A program made the translations under genes and the position numbers. This document shows positions 9,530-20,403 of a stretch of DNA of 64,000 bases, piece by piece. Source of the DNA: Sisyra terminalis (Eukaryota > Arthropoda > Insecta > Neuroptera > Sisyridae); contig OY292274.1 of NCBI GenBank assembly GCA_958496175.1, positions 14,405,689 to 14,469,688 of the forward strand, given 5' to 3'. The stretch's first letter is position 1. Every line of letters starts with the position of its first letter. The notes beneath the pieces are model-generated. The model made no database searches. It had not been told where the DNA came from and saw only the letters and a list, made by a program, of their open reading frames with translations.

Positions 9530-11407
9530 AATTAGCTAATAATTCTCATTTAAATACAATAAAAACACATAAACTATAAACACAATAACATTAGGAATAA
9601 GGATGTGTGCATTCGTATGTACATTACCATATTATAATAGAAGAACAATACTTGATTGGAATTTAGTGGATTTTAGTGAAAAATTTATTAAAAATGCAAG
9701 GTTTAATTAAATAAGTAGGTATTAAAGTTTTGCATTGTTATGTTTTCAAAAGAAAGATCAAATAAATATCCACCAACCACCAATTTGTTACTTAGACTAA
9801 GTTATCTATCATTGAGTACAACAGAATTGAATACATTTTACAAGCATTTGGTCTGATTTCAATACTATTTTATCGTCACAACAACAATTTAGTGTTACAT
9901 AATAGTTATTACAACAGTTTAATAATTTTACTCTCAATTGATATATTTAATTTAATTGCCTACATCATAATTTATAAGGACAAACGAATTATTTAACATA
10001 TTTCAACTATAAATTTTCTTTGTTGTTAAGTATAAGGTACTTATGTTATATGTACTAATTGAAATCAAAAGTGAATCTTACAGTTAAAGCTACTTATTAC
10101 TTAAAGCAGTTAGTAGGTAGGTAATCGTTGAAAAAGTTCATTTAAAACATTATCTCTATGTCTTTTACAATGTAGAAGCATTTAGTTTAATTCCATATCG
10201 TTAAATTCCTAAATGTATAAACTAGAAAAATGTTTTATTTACTTATTTAATCTTTTTGTTTAAGTAACTACCTCTACATATTACTTTTGAGCAATTGAAT
10301 GATGAAAATATTTTTGCATATTTTTGAAAAAAACTACGATTCCATTTTTTTTTTAAATGAATGATAAAATCAAAATGAACATAAGAGCCAAAGGGTGGTA
10401 GGTAACATAATTAAATATAAAACTGAAATAAACAGCAATATAAATTGGGAGGGAGGAAAATATAAATTGCATACTGTAAATAGAGATAGGTAGCACCTAC
10501 AGCTGTTGTACCATATAATAGTTTACTTTAAATTGTAATTTCTAAAACTAAAATCATTTTTCTTGTCACTTGATTCAAATGAAGGCAAATCTCTTTTTCT
10601 CACTTTAACAGTTAGTCCTTATTTATTTATTTATTACATATTATATAAATTATTTTCTTTAACTACAAAGCTGCCATTCTTCATTCATATTCCTTCAACT
10701 CCAAATTAATTATCAAATTAAAGCTTCAAATTCAATACCACCTAATATTATGTTTAACATTTAACAGCTTAGAATTATTATTATGAATCATTTATTCCAT
10801 TCAAACTTCTTATGGAGATTAAATATTATTAATATTTAGTTTTCATCAAGTTATAGGAATTAAATACAATTGACAATTAATTAATCGATCAAGTTTTAGA
10901 GGATAATGAATTATAGCAGTATTACAAAGAATAAAAATTGTGTTAGATCATTTAGATCATCACTTACGTAACTATTAATAATAAGGTATATAGTAATAAG
11001 GCCTTCAATTAAAATCTACTTTTCGATTTAAACACATGCCAAATTCAGTACAATATATGAAATATATATTCCTAATCAATATTAACGAAGAAAAAAAGTA
11101 TAGGTATATTAAATAGAATTAAGAATAAACAAGAACTAATGGTATATTAAAAGAAATAATGTAATAAGTAGCAATTAAATATGCCAATTTTCAAATTGAT
11201 ATTGAAAAATTAAAGTTTAAGATAGAAAAATGGAAATAATCGTTGATGATTTAAAGCTAAATATTAAAATTATTTCGACATTAAAGATCAACTTTGTCAA
11301 TTTTATGACAATTAAACATATTTGAAGAAAACTAAAGCCATTAACATGGAACTATATGAGTAAACTTGTCTTATACTAATTAACTAAAATGTGTAGGTAC
11401 CATAAAT
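9530..11407. other. AT-rich stretch without visible genes
   Basis: No open frame with protein-like composition on either strand. Only short simple tracts (tttatttatttattaca near 10,620) and frequent taggtacc strings. The same sequence lies at 51,933-53,815 inverted with scattered substitutions. Confidence 0.6.
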
Positions 11408-12048
11408 TCCATCCTCCTCCTGTTCATATTTTAAAAATCCTTACAAGTTGTTTGATCGGCAGTTGAGTAAGGTACCCCCATAAAACACGGACTTATTACA
11501 TATATTGACAAATCACTTAAATACTAAAAATAAAATATAGATTAAAACAATTTTCAATTGGTAAACTTTAATATTAAAAAGACAAAAGTAGGTAGGTAAC
11601 TATTAAAACTTTACCTCGAGATATTGATGGCTATCTTTTTTAAAAAATTTAAATGTTCATCCTGTTTTCATTTCCGACTTCTCCTTGACCATAAATTAAA
11701 AAAAAAAGAAAAGATAACGACTTTTAGCCAAAAAATTAACTTTTATATCCTGGCTCAGTACCTTCTAGAAACATTTGTTTCGATTTCCAAAAGAACCAGT
11801 TGAAGATGACCTTGTAGATAACTCCTTTTCCGTAAAAAATCGCTAACCTGTAGCTGTTAGCTGGAAAATTCATCTAACTTTAGCTTCATTGCAGTAGTCA
11901 CCAAAAGCTCAGCTTCAACTCGTCATCAGTGGTCAGCCACAAGTGGTCCGATAATCCAATAATCGATCCAACTGCTTCAAGTCCTTGATTATTCTAGAAA
12001 ACACATAAATCGCTGTAAATAGGTGGACCCCTACGATGGACTATGATA
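11408..12048 (-). pseudogene. Module E: exon copies found only in the left arm
   Basis: On the minus strand this segment repeats, in order, the exons of the unit at 46.3-47.1 kb. A first-exon copy ends at a donor agaag|gtactgag (11762). A second-exon copy has tttatggtcaaggagaag near 11,690. A third-exon copy follows ttttatttttag from 11523 down to 11431, 30 codons open with YVISPC and STADQTTCKDF. The paralogue reads YVESPR and STAVEIICKED, so the frame is conserved across strong nucleotide divergence. The first-exon copy itself is frameshifted. In the right arm this whole block is replaced by transposon 2 and 51697-51932. Confidence 0.6.
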
Positions 12049-12059
12049 ACTGCATTAAA

Positions 12060-14190
12060 TATCCTACGTACGTAGAAATATGTTCATATAAAGAATGCTT
12101 AGCATCTTCGGTTAGTGCTTTAGTAGGTACTGTGGAAAAGATTGGAAAAATTGCATTACAAATAAGTTACATATACCTCAGTCAGTAGTGGCGTGGAAGG
12201 GACCCGCATTTGATTCAACAGTAATCAAAATTTCGACTTACTTGACCATAAATAATTTGATGCAAATGTAAACTAAAGCTTAAACTTTAGTTGAAAACAC
12301 TTTTTTGATGGAAAAAACTTATTAAAATGGATCAAAACTTGAAAGAATATTTGCAAAATTTGGGCAAAGCAGTAAATTCAACAAAATAACAAGTGAACAT
12401 TTCAATAAACAAATAAACAGGCGAAAAGTTTGGGGAGTGAGTCGAATTTAACACATTGAACACCAAAATTCCCTAAATGTAGAGAGACGTATTTCTTTGC
12501 TTGAATTTTACTTTATAAACCAAAAAGGGGTGGGTTTATTTTTCTATTCAAAATTAATAATTAAATAGATACCTACTGAAATAAAGAAAAAACATATACT
12601 ATAATTTTCATTGAATTTTAATGAAATGCTAAAGCTTAGAAACTCTGGATATCATTGTATGAGGTCACATTTCCGAGCCCATTTTCACAACGCCCCGTGT
12701 ATCAATGAAAATAAAATTTATCTTCTAAGCTTCAAAAGAATAATATTTTCTTTTTCTTTATTTCTTGTTGGCAATTTATTTGATTCATTGATTAATTTCA
12801 ACAATAGACTCTTTGCCAGATGATTTCCAATAAGAGAATGTACCTTATTGTGGCACTTACAATTTCAACAGAAGCATTGTTGGCAGTGGAAAGTTCAAAT
12901 TTACGATCAAAAATAAACCGAAATATATATTTCAAATAGCAAATTATTTTTTTAGAACTTAAATCTTTAACTATTTGTTCAACATATTATTGTAATTATA
13001 ATATAAAACTATAAATTAAATATCGTCAATATATCTTCGGTTGTTTAGTTACACAATTTTCCACATATAGGTAATATAGAATTAGACCTATTAGAGTTAT
13101 TTTTTAAGTTTCTACTTATAGAAATCTTATAAAACTCATCATCTTTGAATAAATTCTTTTCAATTAAAATACGGTTTATGGATTCCAGATTGGTGTTGCA
13201 CAAAATTTAGGAAACTTGAACTAGAATTACTTTCATTCATCAAATTATGGATTTTTGTTATTAAATCTACAGAGTCAATTGGTATCTCAATGTTTTTGGA
13301 AGATTAGACAATACAGAAAAAGTACTGTCTTCTATAATAGTTTCCCCTTCATTTCATTGTAACATTAAAGTCAAATATTTCTTATCTTTTGGGGTGGGGG
13401 AGGGGACACCCAGGAAAATAAGAGTTAATTTCAGATTCATTTCTTTAAAGCAAACATTGATCCATTTGAAAATATCCACTTAAAGATAACAATTGTTCAA
13501 ATATGACTTTTATTTCACCAGCAGAGAATTTCATGGAGAAACAAATTAATATTTGTACGATTATTTTACAAACATTGCAACAATTTTTTAATAGATTTTG
13601 TCACCTTTATAGTGCGAGGTTTCATTAGCATTTTCTGAATGCATTTTTGAAATTATACAATAACTACATATTGAAGGTAAATAAATCTTATTAGTACCTA
13701 TCATAATGTCACCATAATATATGGTAAGTACTTTAGTCAATGGTTGTCATTATTACACGTTTAACAAAGGTTGGATTATAGCAATGGGATAATCCCAACA
13801 TTTAATATAGGTACAATTAGTAATCCAATTAGATAAAAAATTAAGAAAACAAAGTGTTAATTCAAGAAATTAGTGCCACAACAACACTTAATTAGTTTAA
13901 TTTTTTAAAACAAAATGACAGCTTTTGAAAATAAGTAGGTAAATAAATTTTCTTCATTGAGAAAACAAGAATATCTACTAATTTATCTTATGGTAAGATT
14001 GAATCTAATGAATATTTTTCTTTTGTCTCTCCTAATATCTTTGTTCAATATTCAATCATGTGTTGTTCTATTTAATTGAAATAAAAACATGTTTATATTT
14101 CTGTAGGTACCTCAGGAATTTTAGTTTGGTGATTTCATTTTGATAATAAATCTTATTCACTTCACTTATTGCTTTGAATGAATTATTGTT
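12060..14190. other. AT-rich stretch, diverged duplicate of 16.4-16.8 kb in part
   Basis: 12,540-12,840 resembles 16,495-16,770 (tctattcaaaattaataatt, ttgatgatttccaataa-type phrases), so the unit at 12.5-15.9 kb and the one at 16.4-18.7 kb are old duplicates. The 70-codon open frame at 12611 is not kept in the relative and is probably chance. Nothing recognisable at 12,900-14,190. Confidence 0.5.
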
Positions 14191-14196
14191 GCATTC

Positions 14197-14385
14197 TTAA
14201 TTTAATTTTGTAGAAACTAGAATGCTCGATTGTTGCGTAGAGTTTTCTGGCCATTTGCTCGTAGGGAGGGGGGGTTGCCTACTTACTGGATTTGTAAGGT
14301 TCTTGGTAAATAAGTATCCCCTCATGTGATTTTCCTTCTTCCGTTCTTCCCCGCCACTCTGTTGTAGTCCGCTTGTTTTAAACAT
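14197..14385 (-). CDS. Possible 3' exon of the 14-16 kb unit
   Basis: A 62-codon open frame with polar, protein-like composition (NPVSRQPPLPTSKWPENS) ending LVSTKLN-stop, downstream on the minus strand of the exons listed below. The related place at 45,190-45,260 shares only short phrases (gaagaac, caccaaact), so conservation is unproven. Mirror 47778-47966. Confidence 0.25.
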   Translation of the reverse strand: MFKTSGLQQSGGEERKKENHMRGYLFTKNLTNPVSRQPPLPTSKWPENSTQQSSILVSTKLN

Positions 14386-14776
14386 TAAACATTAGAAATG
14401 ATCCTTCTTATGGTGTTGTCAGATCGCTGATCTTATATCACTGAGAATGATTGGTGAGAATAATTTTTGGTTCTTTAATCCTCGATGGAGGGATTCTTGG
14501 TGGTAAGTACTGGTTTGTAGGTATTGCGTAGGTATATTGGATCCTAGTCCTACTCCATATTATGGTATAATGAAGAAAAAGCGATACCTACTGGTTTTCT
14601 CGAGAAAATATTTCAGTATGGTGGTATATAGCTCTTTGCTGATTCGTTCTAGAGCTCCTTAGAACACCACTTCCCACAAAAACCTACAACAATTTCCAAA
14701 AATCAATCATTGCTCTTTCCACCTCATCTCACCACCATTTTGATTAACTTTCAAATAGTTTTATGATAAATCTTAC

Positions 14777-14924
14777 CTACGTTCCCTGGTTCCATAGTTT
14801 CCGTTTCACTTAAATGTGTTGACATGTGGTGGTACATAGTTGCCACCATTACTACATGTTCTTTGGCAATATCTCGATTCGATTGGCTACTAGGTCTTTT
14901 TTTTTTTTTTGTCGTTCTCATTTC
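14777..14924 (-). CDS. Exon-like segment e4, left copy
   Basis: 148 nt, open for 49 codons plus one base, from acceptor cacttag to a canonical donor gtag|gtaaga. Contains DIAKEHVVMVATMYHH. Its paralogue at 17323-17470, also 148 nt between acceptor and donor, reads TITERNVVIVVATIQHA, so the core (A/T)xE(R/H)NVVxVATxxH is conserved. The next segment, after ttgttgtag, would add a short Cys-containing tail (GFCGKWCSKEL) and stop in phase. Function unknown. Confidence 0.5.
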
Positions 14925-15016
14925 CTAAGTGGTACCCTAAGTCCACAAAGAAAGATTCTAATGCATGAAGATCTCCTGAAGAGAATTCGAAGAATGCTAC
15001 CTTCTCCTCTTCACAT

Positions 15017-15103
15017 TTAAATATCTTCTTTACAAATTATTTCAACTGCAGTTGAGTTACTTGCATAACGCGGACTTTCTACATACATTTGCCAATCATT
15101 TAT
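15017..15103 (-). CDS. Exon-like segment e3, left copy
   Basis: Follows the acceptor gttttattttttag. Open 28 codons with NDWQMYVESPR and STAVEIICKEDI, then a stop; a possible donor t|gtaaag lies inside. The frame matches the module E copy at 11431-11523 (same tyrosine, valine, serine-proline, STA and cysteine-lysine positions). The frame is not in phase with segment e2 as I read it, so a lost base or another splice site must be involved. Confidence 0.45.
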   Translation of the reverse strand: MNDWQMYVESPRYASNSTAVEIICKEDI

Positions 15104-15221
15104 GCTAAAAAATAAAACACAGATTCTAGATCTAGATGTCGTCTCAATTTTTATATCTTATAAGTTGTACCAAGTTTATTAAAAAAAGACAATAGTAGGT
15201 ATGTAGATACTGACACTTTAC

Positions 15222-15340
15222 CACGAGAGTTCGAAGAAGAAGAAGAAGTCCATTTTTTTTTTGAGACATTTCGAGTAGTATTAAACTTATTTTCATTTCA
15301 GCAAACATTTCCCACTGATTTTCCCTTGACCATATATCAT
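15222..15340 (-). CDS. Exon-like segment e2, left copy
   Basis: Acceptor ttatttatgtag, then AT plus 39 full codons to a donor cgtg|gtaaag. Contains DIWSRENQWEMFAEMKISL. Starts with AT completing a codon, the same entry phase as the CAG-AT segments at 22.9-24.3 kb. A nine-base A run and a (gaa)n tract make the frame fragile. Diverged copies at 485-590 and near 11,690. Confidence 0.45.
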
Positions 15341-15416
15341 CTACATAAATAAGAAAGACAACAACGTTTAAGTTAAACAATCAATGTTTCTACCTATCCT
15401 AACTTTATTTATATAC

Positions 15417-15746
15417 CTTTTAGAAACATTTCTTTTAATTTCTTTCTCTAAACACCTGTTGAAGATCCTATGATCTTCTTGTTCGTACAAAATCGACGAT
15501 TAAACTTAGGTTATAGTTAAAAAAAATTCTTTTAACTTATAACTTGGTTGTCGTCAAGACGTCATCAAGACTTCAGCTTCAACTGACGACCACCATTGTG
15601 GGTGGTGTGGTCCGATAATTCAATAATCGAACTGTTCCAAGTCCTTTACTACCAAAAAAAAATAATAATCGCTGTATAAACACGAAAACAATAGTACGTT
15701 GGGTATATGATGAACATACGAAAACTTTTTCAAGTTTAAACTCCAT
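15417..15746 (-). pseudogene. First-exon copy B, left
   Basis: Starts with ATG at 15744-15746 (MEFKLEKVFVCSSYTQR) and reaches the conserved donor aaaag|gtatat at 15417. A stop at 15579-15581 interrupts the frame that copy A (107-420) keeps open to the donor, so this copy is probably truncated. The N-terminus has a hydrophobic FVFIQRLLFFF stretch about 20 residues in, which might be an anchor or signal, but it lies after charged residues. Confidence 0.45.
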
Positions 15747-15859
15747 AGAAAATATTATCAATTATACAATGTAATTTAGCTGTATTTGTACAAAAAGGGC
15801 AATGGTTATACGTTATTACCTTTTTTAAAACTATTTCACTGATTTCACTAATCAATAAT

Positions 15860-17322
15860 GGTAAAACTTGTTCTTTAAAGTCAACAAATATCGGCTTGTT
15901 TTGTTTGCTTATACTACTTATATGATGCGGTCCATCCAGGGGAATAGTGATAAATATTTTTGACCATATGTCGGAAAATACATGGAAAATTTTTAAATAT
16001 TTTTGGAAATTTAGGCAAGTTAACCGTAGCTGATTGTAGCGCTAACTATCCAAGATACACGCAACTATTTCAAATAAAAATGGTAAACTAACATTTGACT
16101 TTATCGGCTTTATATATTATGAAGTAAAAAAATGTTTACAAAATTAATATTTCTTTTTATAATTTAAAAGAAGATCAATAAGTTCAGTTAATTATTCACA
16201 ACAAAAAAAAGAAAAAAAAAGGAATTAGAAAATCAACTTTCTATAGCAATACCATTAAAAGTAATCTCACTACCTATGGAAAAAATGTCTTCGATTTCTT
16301 TGGACTTTTTCCACTTATATACAAACATCATTTTCTTGAAATTGACTTGAGATATTTTCAGAAAAATTGATGTAATTAACTTGTGAATTGATGGTGGAAA
16401 AGTTACAACATAAGCTATCAGAACAAAGCTTCTGAGTTTAATTTTTTAATATGTTCCAAATTATTATTTTTTTTGCCTTAAAACGGTTGATTTTTTTCTA
16501 TTCAAAACTAATAATTAAACACTCAAATAAAGAGAAAAAAAAAAAAAAAAAAAGAAATGTCTATGAATTTTAATCAATTACCAGAATATTTAGTAGGTAC
16601 TAAGCTCTACATATTATCTATAAGTGATAGCATTTCTTATCAAATTTTCTCTGTATGAATCAATGAGAAAAAAATCGTTGCACTTAAAAAATTACATTTC
16701 TTTTCTCTTTATTTCCTTACAATTCATTGTATTCAATGATTAACTTCAATATATTTTCTTTCAAGATGATTTCCAATAATGATCTGGGGCAGGGGCATTT
16801 ACAATGTTAAATTTCAGTCAATCAGAATACAACGATTTGTATCTTTGTACCTCAGAAATTTAAGTTTGGTGATTTTCGTTGTGTTAATATGGTTTCTCAA
16901 TATCTTATCGTTGTTCTTCCTCTTCTTCTGATATCTACCATGCTTTACCAACACATTAGAATTGGTTCTGTTGGCTTTTAAAATTGCTGATATGATTCGA
17001 CTGAGAATGATTCGTTAGTTTTTTTCATTTCTTTTATTCTTGAAGAAGAGATTTTTGGTGCTCATTTGTATTGTATATATCAAGATGATTTTTGCAATCA
17101 ATTGTAAAACATTAGTCTCCATATGTTGACGAAAACGATTCTGGTATCCTGGATGAAATATGTAAGTGGATAGCTCCTTTAGATAGATCCAGTTTAAAGC
17201 TCATCAAGGCTACTTTTGTTGCCTACAAAAAATTCCAAAATCAGTAATCAAAATCAATCTTCCCACTTCGATTCGATTCGATTTTGATGAGTAGCCTTAG
17301 ATAATCTTAAGTTAAATTTTAC
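15860..17322. other. AT-rich stretch with long A/T runs
   Basis: Holds homopolymer runs (20 A near 16,535) and a diverged duplicate of 14.4-14.8 kb at 16,900-17,230 (for example gagaatgattcgttag against gagaatgattggtgag). No further convincing open frame. Mirror 44,841-46,300. Confidence 0.5.
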
Positions 17323-17470
17323 CTTCGTTTCCTTTTGTAGTTATCGTTTTATATAGATGAGTGCATGTTGTATAGTTGCTACCACTATCACTACGTTTCT
17401 TTCGGTAATAGTTCGATTGATTGCTTTATCAAATTGTTTTGTCGTTGTCATTTCCTCAACGGTTTGAAAC
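17323..17470 (-). CDS. Exon-like segment e4', left copy
   Basis: 148 nt between acceptor ttattgtag and donor cgaag|gtaaaa. Frame FQTVEEMTTTKQFDKAIN continues to TITERNVVIVVATIQHA, 43 codons, then TAA before the donor. Paralogue of e4 at 14777-14924, same length. It directly follows the LDQLSYD module on this strand, so both probably belonged to one gene. Confidence 0.5.
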
Positions 17471-17848
17471 CTACAATAAAGTCATGTTTTTAGTTAAATT
17501 TCGACTATTATGTGTTATTTTAAAGTTTTTTACTGTTTTAACTTTTATGCAGTTGTCTACAAAGGACTTGATATGAAGTGAAACTTGAGGTAATCTCACC
17601 AAATCTTCGTAAATTTTTTTACATCTTATTGTCGTCGTAGGTACCATTAATTTCATCTTAGGACTCCCAAACAAAAGGCGAAGACAGCGACGTGCAAAAG
17701 CAAGAACCGAAGAAGGTTCGTCGTATGAAAGCTGGTCCACTTTTAGTCGTAACGAGTTCGGTTTAGATGTCCAGTAGGTAAAACTTTCGTAAGTAGGTAC
17801 AGCAACTTGTTGTTCAAGTCGTGGACCATTCGGCGACCATTCAGTGAA
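17471..17848 (-). CDS. LDQLSYD module B1, left copy
   Basis: Unrecognised protein; the longest conserved open frame of the window, 125 codons. Key stretches: KPNSLRLKVDQLSYDE, PSSVLAFARRCLRLLFG, IRCKKIYEDLVRL and HIKSFVDNCIKVK. The B2 copy at 19771 reads DNKPNSLRLKLDQLSYDQ and PSSVLAFARCC before a one-base deletion shifts it; copy A at 4390 keeps LDNQPNSLRLKLDQ; copy C keeps only the later nucleotides. Conserved leucine/lysine spacing suggests a helical domain. No ATG at the left edge: an internal exon. A possible donor aca|gtaaaa after the KVK codons precedes segment e4'. Confidence 0.55.
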   Translation of the reverse strand, partial: FTEWSPNGPRLEQQVAVPTYESFTYWTSKPNSLRLKVDQLSYDEPSSVLAFARRCLRLLFGSPKMKLMVPTTTIRCKKIYEDLVRLPQVSLHIKSFVDNCIKVKTVKNFKITHNSRNLTKNMTLL

Positions 17849-18760
17849 TTAGAAACGAGAAAGCATCTTGAGTCTTCAAGGTACAAAAAGCTCTGCCAAT
17901 TTACATGGCCAATTTAAACGTCTGCTTTCAATACGGACTGCCAAACAGCGTTGATTATTGGGATAGCAGTTTTCAGTTGGAGTATTCAAATCATGTCATC
18001 CTTAAATTGAATAAAAATTGATGAATTCAGAACAAAGTTTCCCTTTGTCGCTATTTTTGGTTTAAAATTTTTCATATAGCTACATATAGAAACTAACTTA
18101 CGTTCAAATCATCCAAGACTAGGTGACATTCAGATGAAAATTTCGTCACTGCAGCACTTCCCTCAACTTTACGCAGTCCATGAGCTGGTATCTAGGTGGA
18201 TAGGTACCATATATTTCCAATCTTCCAATTCATTTACTCTTTTTCATGTCCATGTTTCAAGTGAATCTTAAAACAACAACAACAACAACTAAATATACCT
18301 ACATTCCTATGATTAATTAGTAGTGGTTCATTAAAAAAAACTTATAAGCTAGTAAACCAACTACATACCTACAAAACTTACTTCTCATTTCTTCTAAATC
18401 AACCTAATAGATCGGAAATCGCCTTTAATTGAACCTAAAAACTTTTTGGCTTAGAAACAACACATGGGAAGGAATCTCCAATGTTCAAATACGATTCACC
18501 AAATGAATGCAGCAATTGCAACTATTTCTACGATCAATAACTATTTTGAAAATTGCAATAATTGTAAAATAAACTAATACTTACATGGGATTGTAAATAA
18601 TATTATTTTTGTAAGAGAAAACTGACAATTCGTTGTGCAATGATAATCTTTTATTTTTACCGTTAGAATTATTCAAGGAGTCGTCGGGAATAAGGGGAAT
18701 GTTGGAAAGGTTTATGATACTATTCATTTCTCTCTCATACTTGCATCTCATCGATCTCAT
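17849..18760 (-). pseudogene. Module B1, upstream part
   Basis: Relative of module A (3330-4187). On the minus strand it shows gagagagaaatgaatag, gcacaacgaattgtc, gaagtgctgcagtgacg and a donor gaac|gtaagttag (near 18,100), with 28 codons open to that donor (SAAVTKFSSECHLVLDDLN). Next to it 17,914-17,985 holds the AIPIINAVWQSVLKADV frame. Mirror 43,403-44,314. Confidence 0.5.
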
Positions 18761-19535
18761 CTACTTATTTTACTATTAATACGCATACATACGTACGATA
18801 TCATCTACACACGTTAGAAAATAAAAGTTGACTTTATTACTTTATATCTATCCAGTAACTCTATTCTATACATTACTAAGTGTAATTCGTTCCATAAAAT
18901 AATAAGAAATATTAAATTAAACCAACGTTCGTTGTAATAAAATAACGTTATTCTTTAATTATTAAACTCAAATCACTTCCTTTAGCAAAAATGAAAATTT
19001 GAAAATAACCACACTTTTGAGTTTGACATGCGTACTTATAATGAACATAAACAACTATAAATCACCTGTTGTTTTGGTCGACCAAGTTGCAATGAATTTT
19101 GTGCATTATTAATTAAATTTCCCAATTTATAAAGAAATTAATATGCATAATGATAGTTGAGTGTTTGGTGCATCCATTAGAATATGAAAATGGAAAACTG
19201 TACGTAAATTTTTCAAATTGTCGATCGATAAAAATTGCACTGTACTGTATTGAGGTTGGTTTTTCATGCATAAGTAAAAAGTAATTTTCTCTTAATTGTT
19301 CCCTTAAAATTTTGTTGTTAATTGTCATTGTTTGATTAGATTTAATCGATTGCATTATTATATTTCCGAAATTGGTATTGAAATTTCCCAAAATAGGTAA
19401 CAATGGAACACAAATAAGTGCTACTTATTGGTTTTGCATGTGGTATAGTTATTAAACTTAATATATTAGATATTCGAACAACATCAATGTATGTTTTATT
19501 GACTTAATCTTAGGGTTTATGAAATATTGCCCCTT
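18761..19535. other. AT-rich stretch between divergent modules B1 and B2
   Basis: Separates the minus-strand B1 and plus-strand B2 modules. A part (gaccaagttgcaatgaa to caattgcattattatat, 19,078-19,370) is a diverged duplicate of 28,305-28,565. The 96-codon minus-strand frame at 19113 is broken in that duplicate and I do not call it. Confidence 0.5.
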
Positions 19536-19540
19536 ATGTT

Positions 19541-19548
19541 TGACGTCA
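19541..19548 (+). promoter_or_regulatory. CRE palindrome upstream of module B2
   Basis: TGACGTCA inside a 25-bp block (ttgccccttatgtttgacgtc) conserved in module C at 28754-28761. It lies 41 bp before the ATG at 19590 of the candidate first exon. CRE consensus is established knowledge; activity here is inference. Mirrors: 42615-42622, 33420-33427 (C), 60048-60055 (C). Confidence 0.35.
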
Positions 19549-19589
19549 ACATTGAAAAGTTATTTTAAATAATTCCAATAATTTCAATA

Positions 19590-19989
19590 ATGGAACCATT
19601 TGGTAGAAGGTAGGTACCGTACTGGAATCAGGAATATTGACTCTTTGTTTAGTTACCAGGTTCATATTACTGCACGGATCAGATGATGAAGATTTGGTAC
19701 CAACGAAGTTCTACAAACTACTATCCTCAAGTACTAATCCAAGACATGGGTCGAAAGTAATAATGCGGAAATGCAGGAGGATAGTGAACAATGTTCCCAA
19801 GTTTTTCCCCAATTCGAGTTCCTTGGAAACGGCCATGCATGCGATGCCATCAAGAAACTGCTGTATCTATTGGACAACAAACCGAATTCGTTACGATTAA
19901 AACTGGACCAGCTTTCATACGACCAACCTTCTTCGGTTCTTGCTTTTGCACGTTGCTGTCCTCGCCTTTGTTTTGGAGTCCTAAGATGA
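19590..19989 (+). CDS. Module B2, first exons (left copy)
   Basis: Unrecognised. A tiny first exon ATG-to-donor (19590-19609, MEPFGR plus two bases, donor agaag|gtaggt) joins in phase across a 50-bp intron (acceptor ttaccag, 19659) to FILLHGSDDEDL, then FYKLLSSSTN. Module C keeps ILLHGSDDEDL, FYKLLSSSTN and KVIMRK in the same frame with a 39-bp insertion. A second frame takes over near 19,750: TWVESNNAEM, then KKLLYLLDNKPNSLRLKLDQ, then SYDQPSSVLAFARCC, to a stop at 19989 caused by a one-base deletion relative to B1. How the two frames join is unresolved (lost base or unseen intron). Exon DNA ends at a donor gtg|gtaagtaag near 20137. Confidence 0.5.
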
Positions 19990-20220
19990 AATTAATGATA
20001 CTACTACTACCTACGACAGTAAGATGTAAAAAATTGACCAAGATTTTGTGAGATTACTTCAAGTTTTACTTCACTTCAAGTCCCCTGGAGGCAACTGCAT
20101 CAAAGTTAAATGATAGATGTCTAAAGGCAATCAGCTTTTGTTTGTGGTAAGTAAGTATGAAAACCTTTGGAACATAGTAACAGTAGATTACAATATTAAA
20201 AAAATATTTGTTTTAGTTAG

Positions 20221-20403
20221 TTGGAAATGAAAGACAAAAACTCTTTACGTATAAATGCTAAGTTTTGGTGTACATCCACAAAAAAATGGCCTGTAGTGAA
20301 AACGCTTTTCGAACGAATCTTGGAATACAGGATAGGTACATGGATTCAGAAAATTAGAACTCAACTATTGGTCGAAGGTATAGACCGAAGTAATGAATTC
20401 TAA
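20221..20403 (+). CDS. Module B2, KFWCTSTK exon (left copy)
   Basis: Follows acceptor ttttgttttagttag after an intron of about 80 bp. Open 60 codons: KFWCTSTKKWPVVKTLFERI, then WIQKIRTQLLVEG, then TAA. Module C has the same exon (29359-29466) with SLHIKVKFWCTSTK and TLFERIQE-stop; module D has a frameshifted remnant. Basic, tryptophan-containing, no known motif. Transcript-like sequence continues to a donor ttcaa|gtatgtaag near 20545, also seen in module D (ttcaa|gtaagttg), so the stop may be premature. Confidence 0.5.
   Translation: MEMKDKNSLRINAKFWCTSTKKWPVVKTLFERILEYRIGTWIQKIRTQLLVEGIDRSNEF

Noticed and set aside
19113..19403. 96-codon minus-strand open frame between B1 and B2
   Set aside because: The diverged duplicate at 28,305-28,565 breaks it with indels; no splice context.
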